Assembly (NCBI GenBank): GCA_018398765.1
Contig: JAHBMJ010000951.1
Coordinates: forward strand, 10,001-57,644
DNA from: Chromera velia
Lineage: Eukaryota; Sar; Chromeraceae
DNA: 47,644 nucleotides
Reading direction: 5' to 3'
How positions within the stretch are numbered: position 1 is the first letter of the stretch; each line of letters begins with the position of its first letter. A program made the translations under genes and the position numbers. The notes beneath the pieces were generated by a model. The model saw only the letters and a list, made by a program, of their open reading frames with translations, did not search any database and was not told where the DNA came from. Below are positions 23,792 through 34,542 of this stretch, one piece after another.

Positions 23792-26300
23792 CTAATGAGG
23801 GGGTCCTGCAGGTCTCGACGGTTCCCGGTGCACCTCCCTCTCAATCATCTCTGCGGTCCTTTCTGGCAGCATCTCCCCAAAGCCCCCGATGTCCTCTCCA
23901 GGAGGGGGGGCAATTAGGGGAGTCGTCGGACGCTCCGGGAATGTCTTCTCGTACAGAAGAGAGACCACTCTGCAAGAGCGGGGCACGAAAAGGACATGGA
24001 AGAATTCGTTATCGAACCTCTCTTTTTTACCAGTCTGTCTCTTGCCTCGGCATGGTCGACCAGATTGTAGAATAAGACCAAGAAGAATCCTTTTCTTTTT
24101 GCTTTTCAGATATGTGTTCCGCGAGTGCTTCAGTAAGGAGTAAGCGCGCAAAACGCGAGTGGAAAAGGGGGTGACTGTGCAAAATGGAATACAAATGGAA
24201 CCCAAGAACAAACAGAAACATGCCCAGCTGAATTGGATTGCAACTGTAGAGCTTGCCCTAAAGCTTAAAAGAGTCAAAGCACGAAACAGTGAGAAAGATT
24301 TCGTTTCCAACGGGAAGCAACTGCCTTAATTCTCGTCATGGCCGCAAGTCCTTTGTCGAACAGGTTTCTCCTCGACACGTTTGTCCGCATGGCTGCATGA
24401 AAATAGTGTGCCCAATCACGCACAAGAGCGCTCCAAAAACGGGATAAGGGCAGAAACCAAACCAACCGTTGCTGGGAGAGCAGAAGTTCCAGTGCTCTCT
24501 CCCTGTCTGCCACCGTCAAGTCATGCACAGAGGGATCCGAGGATGCCTGCAAGGAGACAAACAGAGAGTGTAGAACAAAGAGAAAGAGAAAAGGCGTTCA
24601 CGCTGTAATGTAGTGCTGCAAACACGGAAGGTCTCACAGCACAAGAAAGAAAAAAGAAGGCAAATCATCCAAATTTTTCTCTCGTTAGAAATTTCACCTG
24701 TGGGGGTCTTAATTCATTTGCAAAGGCCAATGTGGATGACGGACACGAAAGGAAGGACGGAACCGCAGTCAAGTAGACACAGAAAGGGCCTCCATAGCAA
24801 AGAGAGAACAAAGCAAAATAAGGGAAAAAAGGACAGAGAGGAAAAGATTACCAGGAAGAAAGGGGAGAAAGAAAGAAAGAAAGAAATAAATAAATAAATA
24901 AAGAAAGAAAGAAGGAAGTAGCAAACGATTACAGGCAGACACTGCCAGAGAGACAGACAGACAGGCAGACAGATAGATAGATATAGACAGACAGCAATAG
25001 AGAGAGAGAAGGAAAGCGACCCACTCCCTGAGGCCCGGCGGTTGCCGCTGCGTTTTTGTGTCTTCCGATTTCCAGCTTCACATCATCAACGCTGCACAAG
25101 ATTGTTGAACACAGGTGAACAAAGGAAGCTTTGAGGTAGCCCATCTGGTTTCTTTTCTCTCTTACCTCTCTTAGTAGATTGAGCAATGCAATCGTACGAT
25201 CACTCAGACACCTTCTTTCTCGGCGGGGGACAAGCAGACTCCAGGTTTTATTGACAGACCGACTACTGGACAGACAGATGAATTGACAAACAAACGACGC
25301 ATAAGAAAGGTCCTCCTCTCTCTTCTCGCCGATAGACAACTAGGTCGAGTGCCTGACTGACGGAAGCACTGCTGACTGACTGACTGACTGACTGACTGAC
25401 TGAGTGACTGAGTAACTGACTGGACTGACTGGACTGACCGGACTGACCGACTGACTGACTGACCGACTGACTGACTGACTGACTGACTGTGACTGACTGA
25501 CTGACTAACTGACTGACTGACTGATTGACTGACTGACTGACTGACTGACTAACTGACTGACTGACTGACTGACTGCCGAGTGACTGACTGACTGCCTGAC
25601 TGACTGACTGCCTGAGTGACTGACTGACTGACTGACTGCCTCACTGCTTCAAGAGAATTTCGAGTTCCGACCTGCAGGCAAGAGATTCATATCAAATGCG
25701 TGGGTGGAAGAATGTGGTGATGGAAAAGCAAGCAAAGTGCGCACACAAGCGAAAAAGAACACATGAATACATCAATCCAGTGTATTCGCATACATAGCAC
25801 GCGCAAACCCGCCCACACAAAGCCTGACAGAGGCAGAATTCCTCTTTTCTCTCTTCTCTCCTTCTTGCCTTTCCTCCTTGCTTCCTGGTCTCCTATTCCC
25901 CTTTTTCTGAAGAATTTTGACAATAAGTTAGTCAGGGAAGAGTGCTCGCAGATAGACCGACACGCAGGCAGGAAGGCCGACCGGCAGGCAGTCGGACAGG
26001 CGGTCAAATCACAGGAGCAAAGAAAATAACGTCGTGCAAGCAAAAAAGCAGACAGTCAAACGGAGACAGAAAGGAAAACGAAACACACAAAAACAGACAA
26101 TAACGCATGGATGAAGAACGTGACACACCTTCCCGCCACAATCCGATTCAGAGACGATCTCAGCTGGGCCGAGTATTGTTTCTCTGCCAGGATAGAGCGC
26201 CGCAACTTGTCGATAGTGTTTCTCTGCCTCAGCTCTCTTTCTGCAGAAAGGAAGAGCCAAAGAAACAAAACAAACGCAGAGGTGCAACGACAAACACACA

Positions 26301-26339
<39 letters not shown>

Positions 26340-29300
26340 CAAAGGAGACGGATCACAGATAAACTTGCGCTTTTTACTTTTTCTCGGCAGCCAACTTGTT
26401 CTGGATTTCTTTTTAAAGGGCTTTTTGCGTTTCGCTTCTCTGTAGGGCTCTTCCTTTCTTTCTTTCTTTCTTTCTTTCTGCTTTCCTTCCTTCCTTCCTT
26501 CCTTCCTTCCTTCCTTCCTCCCTCATTGATCGCTTTTCTGGTGTCATTTTTTGTTTTTTTGCTCCGTTGTTCGGGCTTACTTCTTCTCCGTCTGCCAAAC
26601 AAAACCGACGGCTAGAAGACAGCATTTGACTGAGGCAGGTACTAACACAGAGAGATCAGGTGAGTGTCGACTGGATGGAGGGAACGCTGTGCCATGCACT
26701 GCACGTACATTGCCGTGTCCTGTCCATTCCTTTGCCAAGATAATTAACTACACACGTGCTTCCAGAAAAGTAATTGCAGATTTGAAATACGATGTTGGGC
26801 TCACCATAGATGTTGTTTGTCGTGTCGAGAGGCGGTGGCGACGGGCGTCCCTCCGGGCTGCCCCTGAAGGGCATGGGCCCGCTGGCAGTGGAGGCGCCGC
26901 TCCGTGTGTCCCCCAATTGATCCCCCCCCCCTTGGTGGTGCGGCCTCGAGGAGAAGGAACTGGTTGCTGCGTGCATGGTGGAGGCGGACTTCTGTTTTCC
27001 CCTCTTTTGGGCAATTGCTGCTCCGATGAGGTTGTCCTCCTCTGCGTCCATCTGGGCTGTCTGGAGGACCTTCTTGGTCTCCTTCACTGCAATTGAATGG
27101 AAATATTGCTATTATTTTTTTTTTCATTTACTTTCATACATTTTTTAAAGAAAAGGCTGTCTGGAGGGCCTCCTTGGTCTCCTTCAGTGCAATTAAATGG
27201 AAATATTGTTATCATGTTTTTTTTCATTTACTTTCATACATTTTTTAAAGAAAAGGCTGTCTGGAGGGCCTCCTTGGCCTCCTTCACTGCAATTAAATGG
27301 AAATAAATGGATTCAGGGAGTTGCTGTTCTTTCTTTCATTCGGCTGCTCGCTCATTCCTGCATCCATCGCCTCCTTCCCCAAACATCCTCTTTCAAATTT
27401 CTTACATTTGTGATACACTCAAAAACCAAAGGTATACGACTTTGTTGAGTTTTCATTGAGCTTTTCCATGCCTCAATTGCCCTACTCTGTACACCACAGT
27501 CGGTCTGGCAGACACAAATTCGCGCACGCGGCAATGGCACTCCCTAATTAATTAATCGGACTGACTGACATTGCAATTTGAGTTTTGCGTTTTCCTTCTT
27601 CGCAAACACAAGTTCCTTCAGCACTGCCTGTCTGTCGTCCTCCCTGGTTTGGATTTTCTCTTGGAGGCGCTGGTTGGCTGCCACCTGCGTGCACGCATGC
27701 ACAGATAGATGTACAGTTGTTATGTGCAAGTCCATGTGACTCCACTATCTGCGCGTAGGTCCGAATATGTGATGCTTCATAGGATTAGACGTTACAGCCT
27801 TGTGTATGTGAGTCGATTCGCCAAAAGAGGAGAGAGAAAGGAAGGGATCGACATGAAGAAGAGCACCGCGTTCTGCCCCCTCGCAATCAAGACGAAAGAA
27901 ATCAAGACGGAAAACCAAATCGAGAAGAAGTAAATTGCTCTTCGTTGAATAAAGACAAGCACAGAAAGAAGTACGAAAATGTGGAGAGAGACAAGCTCGA
28001 CCAAGAATGCACTTTCTTCCTTTTCTTTTTTTCGACCAACCAGTTGTTGATTCCTCTTGTCAAAAATTGCGGAGAGTTCCTGAGATTGGTGCAGCTCCGC
28101 AACGACGCGTCTGCATGCATGTGGCAACATCAAGAACAAGAACAAGAAGAAGAAGACGAAACAACGGATGAATGGATGGAATCAAGTACAGGAAAGAATG
28201 CAATAATGAGATAACCTCTTGTGGAGGTTCGGAGAAGAAGCGTCTTCTTTTCACCAAAGCAGAAGCCCCAGCAAACGCACCTGTGCGCAGTCTGAAGCTC
28301 CGCAGAGTGGTCCCCTTTCTGCAGACAGGAAAACAAAACAACAACACAACACGATTGTCATTCGATGCACGTCTTTCAAACGGCAGATGATTCAGAGAGA
28401 TTGCTGACATCACAGCCGACATTTCGAAGGTCCGTTTTGGGGACACAGACAACGCTTTCTTTCGACTAGTCATCTTGCTGCTGCTTTCCGAAAAGACATA
28501 CATGATTGCCATAGACAAACTTTGCATTTCCAAATGGCAAGCAGCTTATTCAACCAACCACCTTGTGCCCCCCCCACGAAGCTCCAATGTTCGAGGGCTC
28601 TAGTCTTTGGTCCATTCATGCAATTGTTGTTTTGGGAGTTGCTTCAAGCCCTTCCGATTTGAACAAGCAAATTCGACGTTTCGACTGACTGACTGACTGA
28701 CTGACTCTGTTTTTTTGAAACTCCAGTTCTTTGGAGATGTCCTGGAGCCTGCAGGAAGGGGCAGTCTATGTGCTTTGATAGAAACACTCAAAGAAGCCAT
28801 TCGTTCACGGTGAAACAGCATTCGTATTAATAAAAGGATATGAAATTGTGGCAGCATGCAGTGATTGGACGTTTTTCCAAAAATCACACCAGTAGTTCGC
28901 AACTCCACGTTCATCCTTTTTGGGGGGAAGAGGGGACAGGGTGGGGGGGGCTGGAGGTGATCCTTTGTTTCGTTGCTTTTTTGACCCTCTCTGTCTGAGT
29001 CTGTTTCAACGCACTGAAAGGGCGGCATGCAAAACCGACCTTGCTCGAAATGCGCGCATGAGATCCTTCTCCTGATCTGCATGCAACAGAAATCGGTGGA
29101 CACACACAGTCATCAAGCTTTCTATCCTAAAGCTTGAATAAAGAAGGAAGATGGACAGAGAAAGAGAAAGGGAAAGAGGGAGAGAGGGGGAGAGAGAGGA
29201 AGGCGAGTCCAACATGTGTTGATCCGTACAAGCACACTTGAACTAGGCATGAAGAGAAGAGTCGTTACCAATGCACACGCTCACTCACTCACCTTGCTGC

Positions 29301-30084
29301 AGAAAGTTGACGGTGTGTGTGGTCCTATTTCCCCATTCATGTACGCATACAACACAAGCTCGTTTGCCAACACCTTCCTTCACGCTATGCACGGTATAGT
29401 ATAAACATGGGCCGCAGATTCACCCATGCACTCCCCCCCTCACTCACGCACTCAGGCACTGGACGGACTGACCCTGTAGAATGTTGACGGTGTGGTCCTG
29501 AATGACCTCTATGCCCTGGCAGATCTCCGAGTGCAATTTTTGGATGCCCTGCGGAGGATGAGATGATGTTATGCATGGGGGGGATCGAGTGAGATTCATC
29601 TGTAAGGAAACAAACAAATTTGGTTTTCGAATGAATCTGTCTGTCTGTCTGCCTGTCTGCTTAAATTTGATGTGGACCTCCGAAGTCCAAAAGGGAGGGA
29701 AGTAGGCCTGGGTGGGTTGAAGGGATCAAGGTAACTTGAACCAGACTTGCGCAAACACAAAGTGTCTGAGAAAGGAAGGTGTGCCAGATCGATCGACAGT
29801 CGCTGGATGGATGGATGGGGGTCTCCCTTCCGAATGATGCATGGATGGTCTTGCTGATTGCATCAATGAAGAGGCAAATCACGAGTTTTTCTCTACCTCT
29901 CTTGAACTCTCCCACTCACTTCTGAGGACCGTCCCGCATACGCAGTGCCAAGGAGTAAGTCAGACAGAGAGTCAAACAGAGAGACAAACAGACAAACTCC
30001 ATCTTTCCTCTTCTCCCTTCTGTTCTTCATGTACAGAAAAACAGAAAGTCAAACACAGAGACAAAGAGACAAACACATAGACAA

Positions 30085-30182
<98 letters not shown>

Positions 30183-31464
30183 CATCATTCTCCTCTCGTG
30201 TTGTCCATCAGATCTGTCCTTCAGCTGCCGATCCAAAATTTCGACCTGTCGTTGGAGCGCCGCCTCTTTCTTCAACGCCACCGTCTGCACATAGGCAGGT
30301 ACGGAAGGGGGGCAAGAAGACAGGCAGAAAGGACGGAAAAGCGGTCAATTTCATTAAATTCATGTATACTGCTCTTCGTCTTTCGTCTTCGAGACGCGCA
30401 CATCCGGAAACAGGAAAGTCTAAAGACCAAACACCGACCGGATCAAACCATCACTGCCTGACTGACTGACCGTATTGTATTTGATTCTGGCCTCCAGATC
30501 CTTCACCTTGTCCTCCGCTTCCCTCAGAGACTTTCGCAGAGCCGCGCTGTCCTCCCCTTCTTCCCGCAAGGCCTGCATGAGACCTCGAAGCAAATAATGC
30601 AATCAGTTATTCCATCTATATCTGCACCATTTTACGTGAAAGATGCATCCATCCATCACACGTCAGTTTATGACGAACTCAGTCCACTTTCGACTGTTCC
30701 GGCCAAAAAGGGTGAACGCTCCCTTCGCTTCTCCCAGACTGTGTCTGCATACGTGCAGAAGATCATTGGTATCCCTCAACAAAGCTCTCTCTTGAAAGTC
30801 GTCTGAGTGACTGACTGAGAGGTCTTGCTCACGCCATTCCCAAATGAGGAGAAACATTAGAGACGACAAAAGAAGAACGAGCAGGCAGAGGGGGGTACAC
30901 TCATAGTCATTTCCTCTACTTTTCCTCATCCGTTTGCTCTCATTGTGACGAAAATGCTAGACAGACTCCAAAAGTGACCTTTCTTCCCTCATTTGTGTTT
31001 GGCCTTCCCATTCTCTCTGCAAGTTCGGGTCTGCACGCACAGACAGACACATACAAAGAGAAGGGAGAGAGAGAAGGCATGGTGCCGGGAACGGTGGATA
31101 GACGAGTGAGACCTTACAGGAAATATGCATCGCAGGCATGAAGGGACCTGGGTGTGACGCGCGGACCAAAGGGGGGGACAGACAGACAGACAAACTTAAT
31201 TTCCTTCAGGAATCATCGAACAGTTATATTAGAAACGCAGCCATTTGAAGGTTTTCAGAGGAGCCCCTTCAGAGGTTGGCAAGAAGATGCATAGAAGAAG
31301 GCTAAGACGATCTACCCGCAAACAAGTTCATTCCACTCTCTGTTTGTACAGGTGTTCGTATGGTATATATATATCGAAATGTGTTCTGCATGTGAAATCT
31401 CGATGACTGACGTATTCTCCAGAATCCGCTTGGCGGCCATTTGCATCTTCGCGTTGCTCGCCAT
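23792..31464 (-). CDS. Coiled-coil protein, 16 mini-exons, 477 residues
   Basis: All phases agree across the exons 31464-31412, 31030-30979, 30572-30471, 30284-30183, 29548-29473, 29076-29040, 28748-28706, 28318-28281, 28110-28041, 27684-27570, 27086-26805, 26240-26129, 25671-25645, 25091-25025, 24546-24467 and 23969-23792 (stop TAG). It starts MASNAKMQMAAKRILEN. Most of the first 270 residues are heptad-like and charged (SLREAEDKVKDLEARI, AALQRQVEILDRQLKDR, LQEKIQTREDDRQAVLKEL). A low-complexity Ser/Pro/Gly segment occupies exon 27086-26805. A second coiled coil (ELRQRNTIDKLRRSI) follows, then a C-terminal segment with LELLLSQQRVVSLLYEKTFP. It has no signal peptide or membrane segment. It is probably a cytoskeletal, centriolar or ciliary scaffold, but the family is not recognised. 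It is divergent from the membrane-protein gene at 32151. Confidence 0.85.
24326..24392 (-). other. Alternative in-phase terminal exon of the coiled-coil gene
   Basis: The acceptor TTTCATGCAG at 24393 opens in the same phase (2) as the regular last exon. It encodes 22 residues after LLLSQQR (HADKRVEEKPVRQRTCGHDE) and then stop TAA. If used, it replaces the 60-residue C-terminus. It could also be a chance ORF in the last intron. Confidence 0.35.
25372..25640. repeat. (GACT)n array beginning near a splice donor
   Basis: About 270 bp of GACT units with a few variants. Read on the coding (minus) strand it is GTCAGTCAGTC and starts a few bases inside the intron that follows exon 25671-25645. Confidence 0.97.
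26455..26522. repeat. (CTTT)n-(CTTC)n tetranucleotide array
   Basis: Pyrimidine tetranucleotide repeats inside the intron between exons 27086-26805 and 26240-26129. They produce artefactual Lys/Glu/Arg-rich frames on the minus strand. Confidence 0.95.
27057..27300. repeat. 100-bp tandem repeat that triplicates an intron-exon junction
   Basis: CTGTCTGGAGG... starts recur at 27057, 27157 and 27257, a period of exactly 100 bp. Each copy holds the minus-strand acceptor TGCAG followed by TGAAGGAGRCCAAG, the first 35 or so bases of exon 27086-26805. Only the copy at 27086 continues into the full exon. Confidence 0.95.
29293..29324 (-). pseudogene. Degenerate copy of an exon end in the following intron
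   Basis: GACCACACACACCGTCAAC TTTCTGCAG resembles the 3' end of exon 29548-29473 (GACCACACCGTCAAC ATTCTACAG) with four extra bases. It is followed by a GTGAGT donor and preceded by AATAG. At 32 nt it would break phase if included, so it is probably a decayed exon fragment. Confidence 0.5.
30085..30182. repeat. (CAGA)n array abutting a splice donor
   Basis: On the coding strand it reads GTCTGTCTGTC from the first base of the intron that follows exon 30284-30183. The donor GTCTGT is itself the first repeat unit. Confidence 0.97.
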
Positions 31465-32150
31465 CGTGCCTTATCTCTTGTCCCTAGCTTTACCTTCGGT
31501 CGGTAGGTTACTCACGCAACCGCACAGCCAGGTGGCAGCGGAGCGTTTGCTGTTGCTTGTAGGAGCTCAACTGAAAGTGTACAATGCGCATGGAACGGTG
31601 TTGCTTGGTTGTGTGTGGCTTGAAAGAGCGCGGAATGAAGTAATGAGCCCCTTTCAGAACCAGGTTACACAAGAATGACTGAAAGGGGCTGGTTTGATCG
31701 GCCAATCTAGCTGTCGTAGCTGTGACGTACGTGGCAAAGAGATCGAATATGCGACGGTCCGACGGAAATCTTGCAGACTTACATGCATGCATGTACGAGC
31801 TAGGGATTTTTCTCGCGTGCGCGCTGAAAATTCATGCACGGAACATCGGGTTCTGTTTTGCGCACGCGTATAAACGTTAACTCTTCAAATTAAACCGCAA
31901 TTGCTTGAATCTCAGACCCAGACAAGCTTATATACTCAAGCTGCCCTTCAGATCCTTTCCCTTGTACATATTAATATATCGCAGTGAATGTCTTTTATGC
32001 ACAAAGCCCCACAAGCGCTCGACGGGACTCCCAAAAGGGTCTTCTGCCTTTAGCAAAAGTTCCGACTGACTGGGACTCGCATGCATGCATGCAATCAGGC
32101 AGTCAGACTGACTGCATACTTACCTGCCTCTTGATTGAAAAGATTTGAGC
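31465..32150. promoter_or_regulatory. Divergent intergenic region between coiled-coil and multi-pass membrane genes
   Basis: A 686-bp spacer between two outward-facing start codons. It carries a TGCATGCATG palindrome at 31783 and another at 32081, and ATATTAATATAT near 31968. No exon is supported. Shared promoter function is inferred. Confidence 0.5.
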
Positions 32151-33462
32151 ATGACAGGGTCAGCGCTCTTGCTCTCAGACGCTCCGCATGGGCGTGCCCT
32201 GGGGGGATGCACGTTTCTTTCCACTGGCATTCCCAGTGCATATGTTTTGATTGGATTTGTAGGCATGAGTCTGTTCCTCTTTTCTCTGACCTGTTTTCTG
32301 TACCTGCTTCTTGCTGGACGACTAAGTGACCCTGTAACCCTCTCCTCAGACCCCTCAAATAGCTCAGCTGACTTTCCCTGTTCTTCCTCTTCCTCTCTGG
32401 AAAGACAGACGACCACCAGGGGGGGCGTGTTAGAACAGACAGGGCTCCTGTGGAGAAGGCAACCTATGCTGATTCTAGGCAGTTGGTTTCCTCGAAGGAA
32501 TGCTGCCGGGTGTGTGGGTAGACGGGGGGGGAGTTTCTTTAGGGGTGATACAGCTGCATCTGCAAGTACACAGGGGTGCTTCTCCTTCCCCCCCTCGGCA
32601 TCCTCCTGCACAGAGGAGGAACATGAGGACGATCGTCTGTTCTTTCCGTCGGGGCCCGCCAGACAGAGTAAGGGGTTCTCAGAGGCCGGGGCCCGTTCCG
32701 AAGCATGCCGGGGTCCTGGCCCCGATCCTTCCCATGCTTCTTCCTTCTTTCGTCCCTTCCCCCCCCTACCCGCTGAGCCCGTCCACTCCAAACAAAGATT
32801 CAGGGACGAGCCCGTGCACTCCAAATTAGACAAAAGCGACCTCCAGTCCGATGCTGAGGCCGCCAAGCTCCTTGTCAAGAGAGGACAGAGGCTGAGAGAG
32901 AAGAACAGACTGGCAAAGGCCTACAGCGGAGGATCGGGTGAGTGCCTCGGGGCAGGGCAGGGGAGGGAAGCAGGGGGATCTGATATGTATGCGTACGTTC
33001 AATGTGTGTTGCTTCGTCAACCGAGTTGATGAATGATTCGTAAAAATCACCGAAGGGAGGGACGCCCTAAACTACGAGTCCATTTGATCACTCTACAGAA
33101 AAGTGGTAAGAGAAGAAGCAATCATGTATACAGTTTGTGCGCGCAAACATCTGTCTTGCGGGCCTTGTTCCATTTCCGCCTGGCAAGTGCATCCATCTGT
33201 TCCTTCGCGATCAATAAATTCCAATTGTGTCTATCCATGCCTGCATTCGTGTATGTATAAGCATGTATTGTCATGATAATACAAATGATCGAATTCATGC
33301 ATGCAGGCAAGTGCCTTGCGCGTTGGGGTCTCTACTTCCTCCTCCAGTCTGCCCTGTGGGTGGACTTGTCCGTGAGGTCGGGGAGGGACCCCGTGCCGTT
33401 ATTCGGGGCTGAGAGCTCGAGGGTGTTCCATAAGTCCAATTGGGAACTTATTCTCATGCAGG

Positions 33463-33550
<88 letters not shown>

Positions 33551-34503
33551 TATGTTTGTGCATGTGTGTTATGTATGACCAAATGAGTGCGTCCAAGGTG
33601 AAACAAGTCAAAGGGTCACTGTGGGAGGGGAAGAGCAAGACGGTCGCCTCGTTTCAGGCACCCCGCACGTAAAGAGTCCAGATGGCGTTTCGGTGCGGGG
33701 ACGACAAAAATGACGAAGGGAAGAGAAGAGAAGAGCGAATTTATGGACGAATGTCTGAATGAAAGAATGAATGAATGAATAAATGAGTGAACGAATGAAT
33801 GAGTGAGTGAGTGAATGAATGTGGGAATGAATGAATGAATGAGTGAATGAATGAAAGAATGAGTGAATGAATGAATGAGTGAATGAATGAATGAATGAAT
33901 GAATGAGTGAACGAATGAATGAGTGAGTGAGTGCATGAATGTAGGAATGAATGAATGAATGAATGAATGAATGAAGGAAGGAAGGAAGGAGGGAAGGAGG
34001 GAGGGAGGGAAGGAAGGAAGGAAGGAATGAGTGAACGAATGAATGAATGAATGAATGAATAAATGAATGAATGAATGAGTGAACGAATGAATGAATGAAT
34101 GAATGAATGAAGGAAGGAATGAAGGAATGAAGGAATGAGTGAATGAATGAATGAATGAATGAATGAATGAATGGATGAATGAATGCAGTCTGGGTCTGCC
34201 GGTTTGTTGGCCAGTGTGATTCTGGGAGAGTTCGCTCGCGGTTTTCCTTTACGTCGGGGTGTCCGTGACCGTATTCTCTTCTGGGGCCAGGTGTCGGTGT
34301 TTGTTGCCGTGTTTGTGTACATCGTCTCCTCCCTTCTCCCTCTGGTCGTGGGGGAGGGACCGCAGCTGTGGCTCCTCAACGCTTTGGGGGGGGTGTCGTT
34401 TGCGTTGTTGAGGATGTCCTCTGTCTGTCTGGTCGGTCAGCATCGGTCCTTCCCTGAATTGGCTTTGCTATTCTGTCGCTCTGAATTTCCTGCAAACAAA
34501 GAG

Positions 34504-34542
<39 letters not shown>

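Noticed and set aside
25166-25202. 37-nt exon candidate (DRTIALLNLLRE)
   Set aside because: Its donor phase does not fit the next exon (25091-25025 would start with a stop), whereas skipping it gives a continuous frame.
26581-26591. 11-nt mini-exon (DGEE) of the coiled-coil gene
   Set aside because: Acceptor and donor exist, but the exons 27086-26805 and 26240-26129 already join in phase directly, and inclusion would break the phase.
33741-34379. Long minus-strand frame of repeated His/Ser/Phe/Ile
   Set aside because: It is the (GAAT)n intronic array read in one frame, with no composition of a real protein; the plus-strand exon structure explains the flanks.
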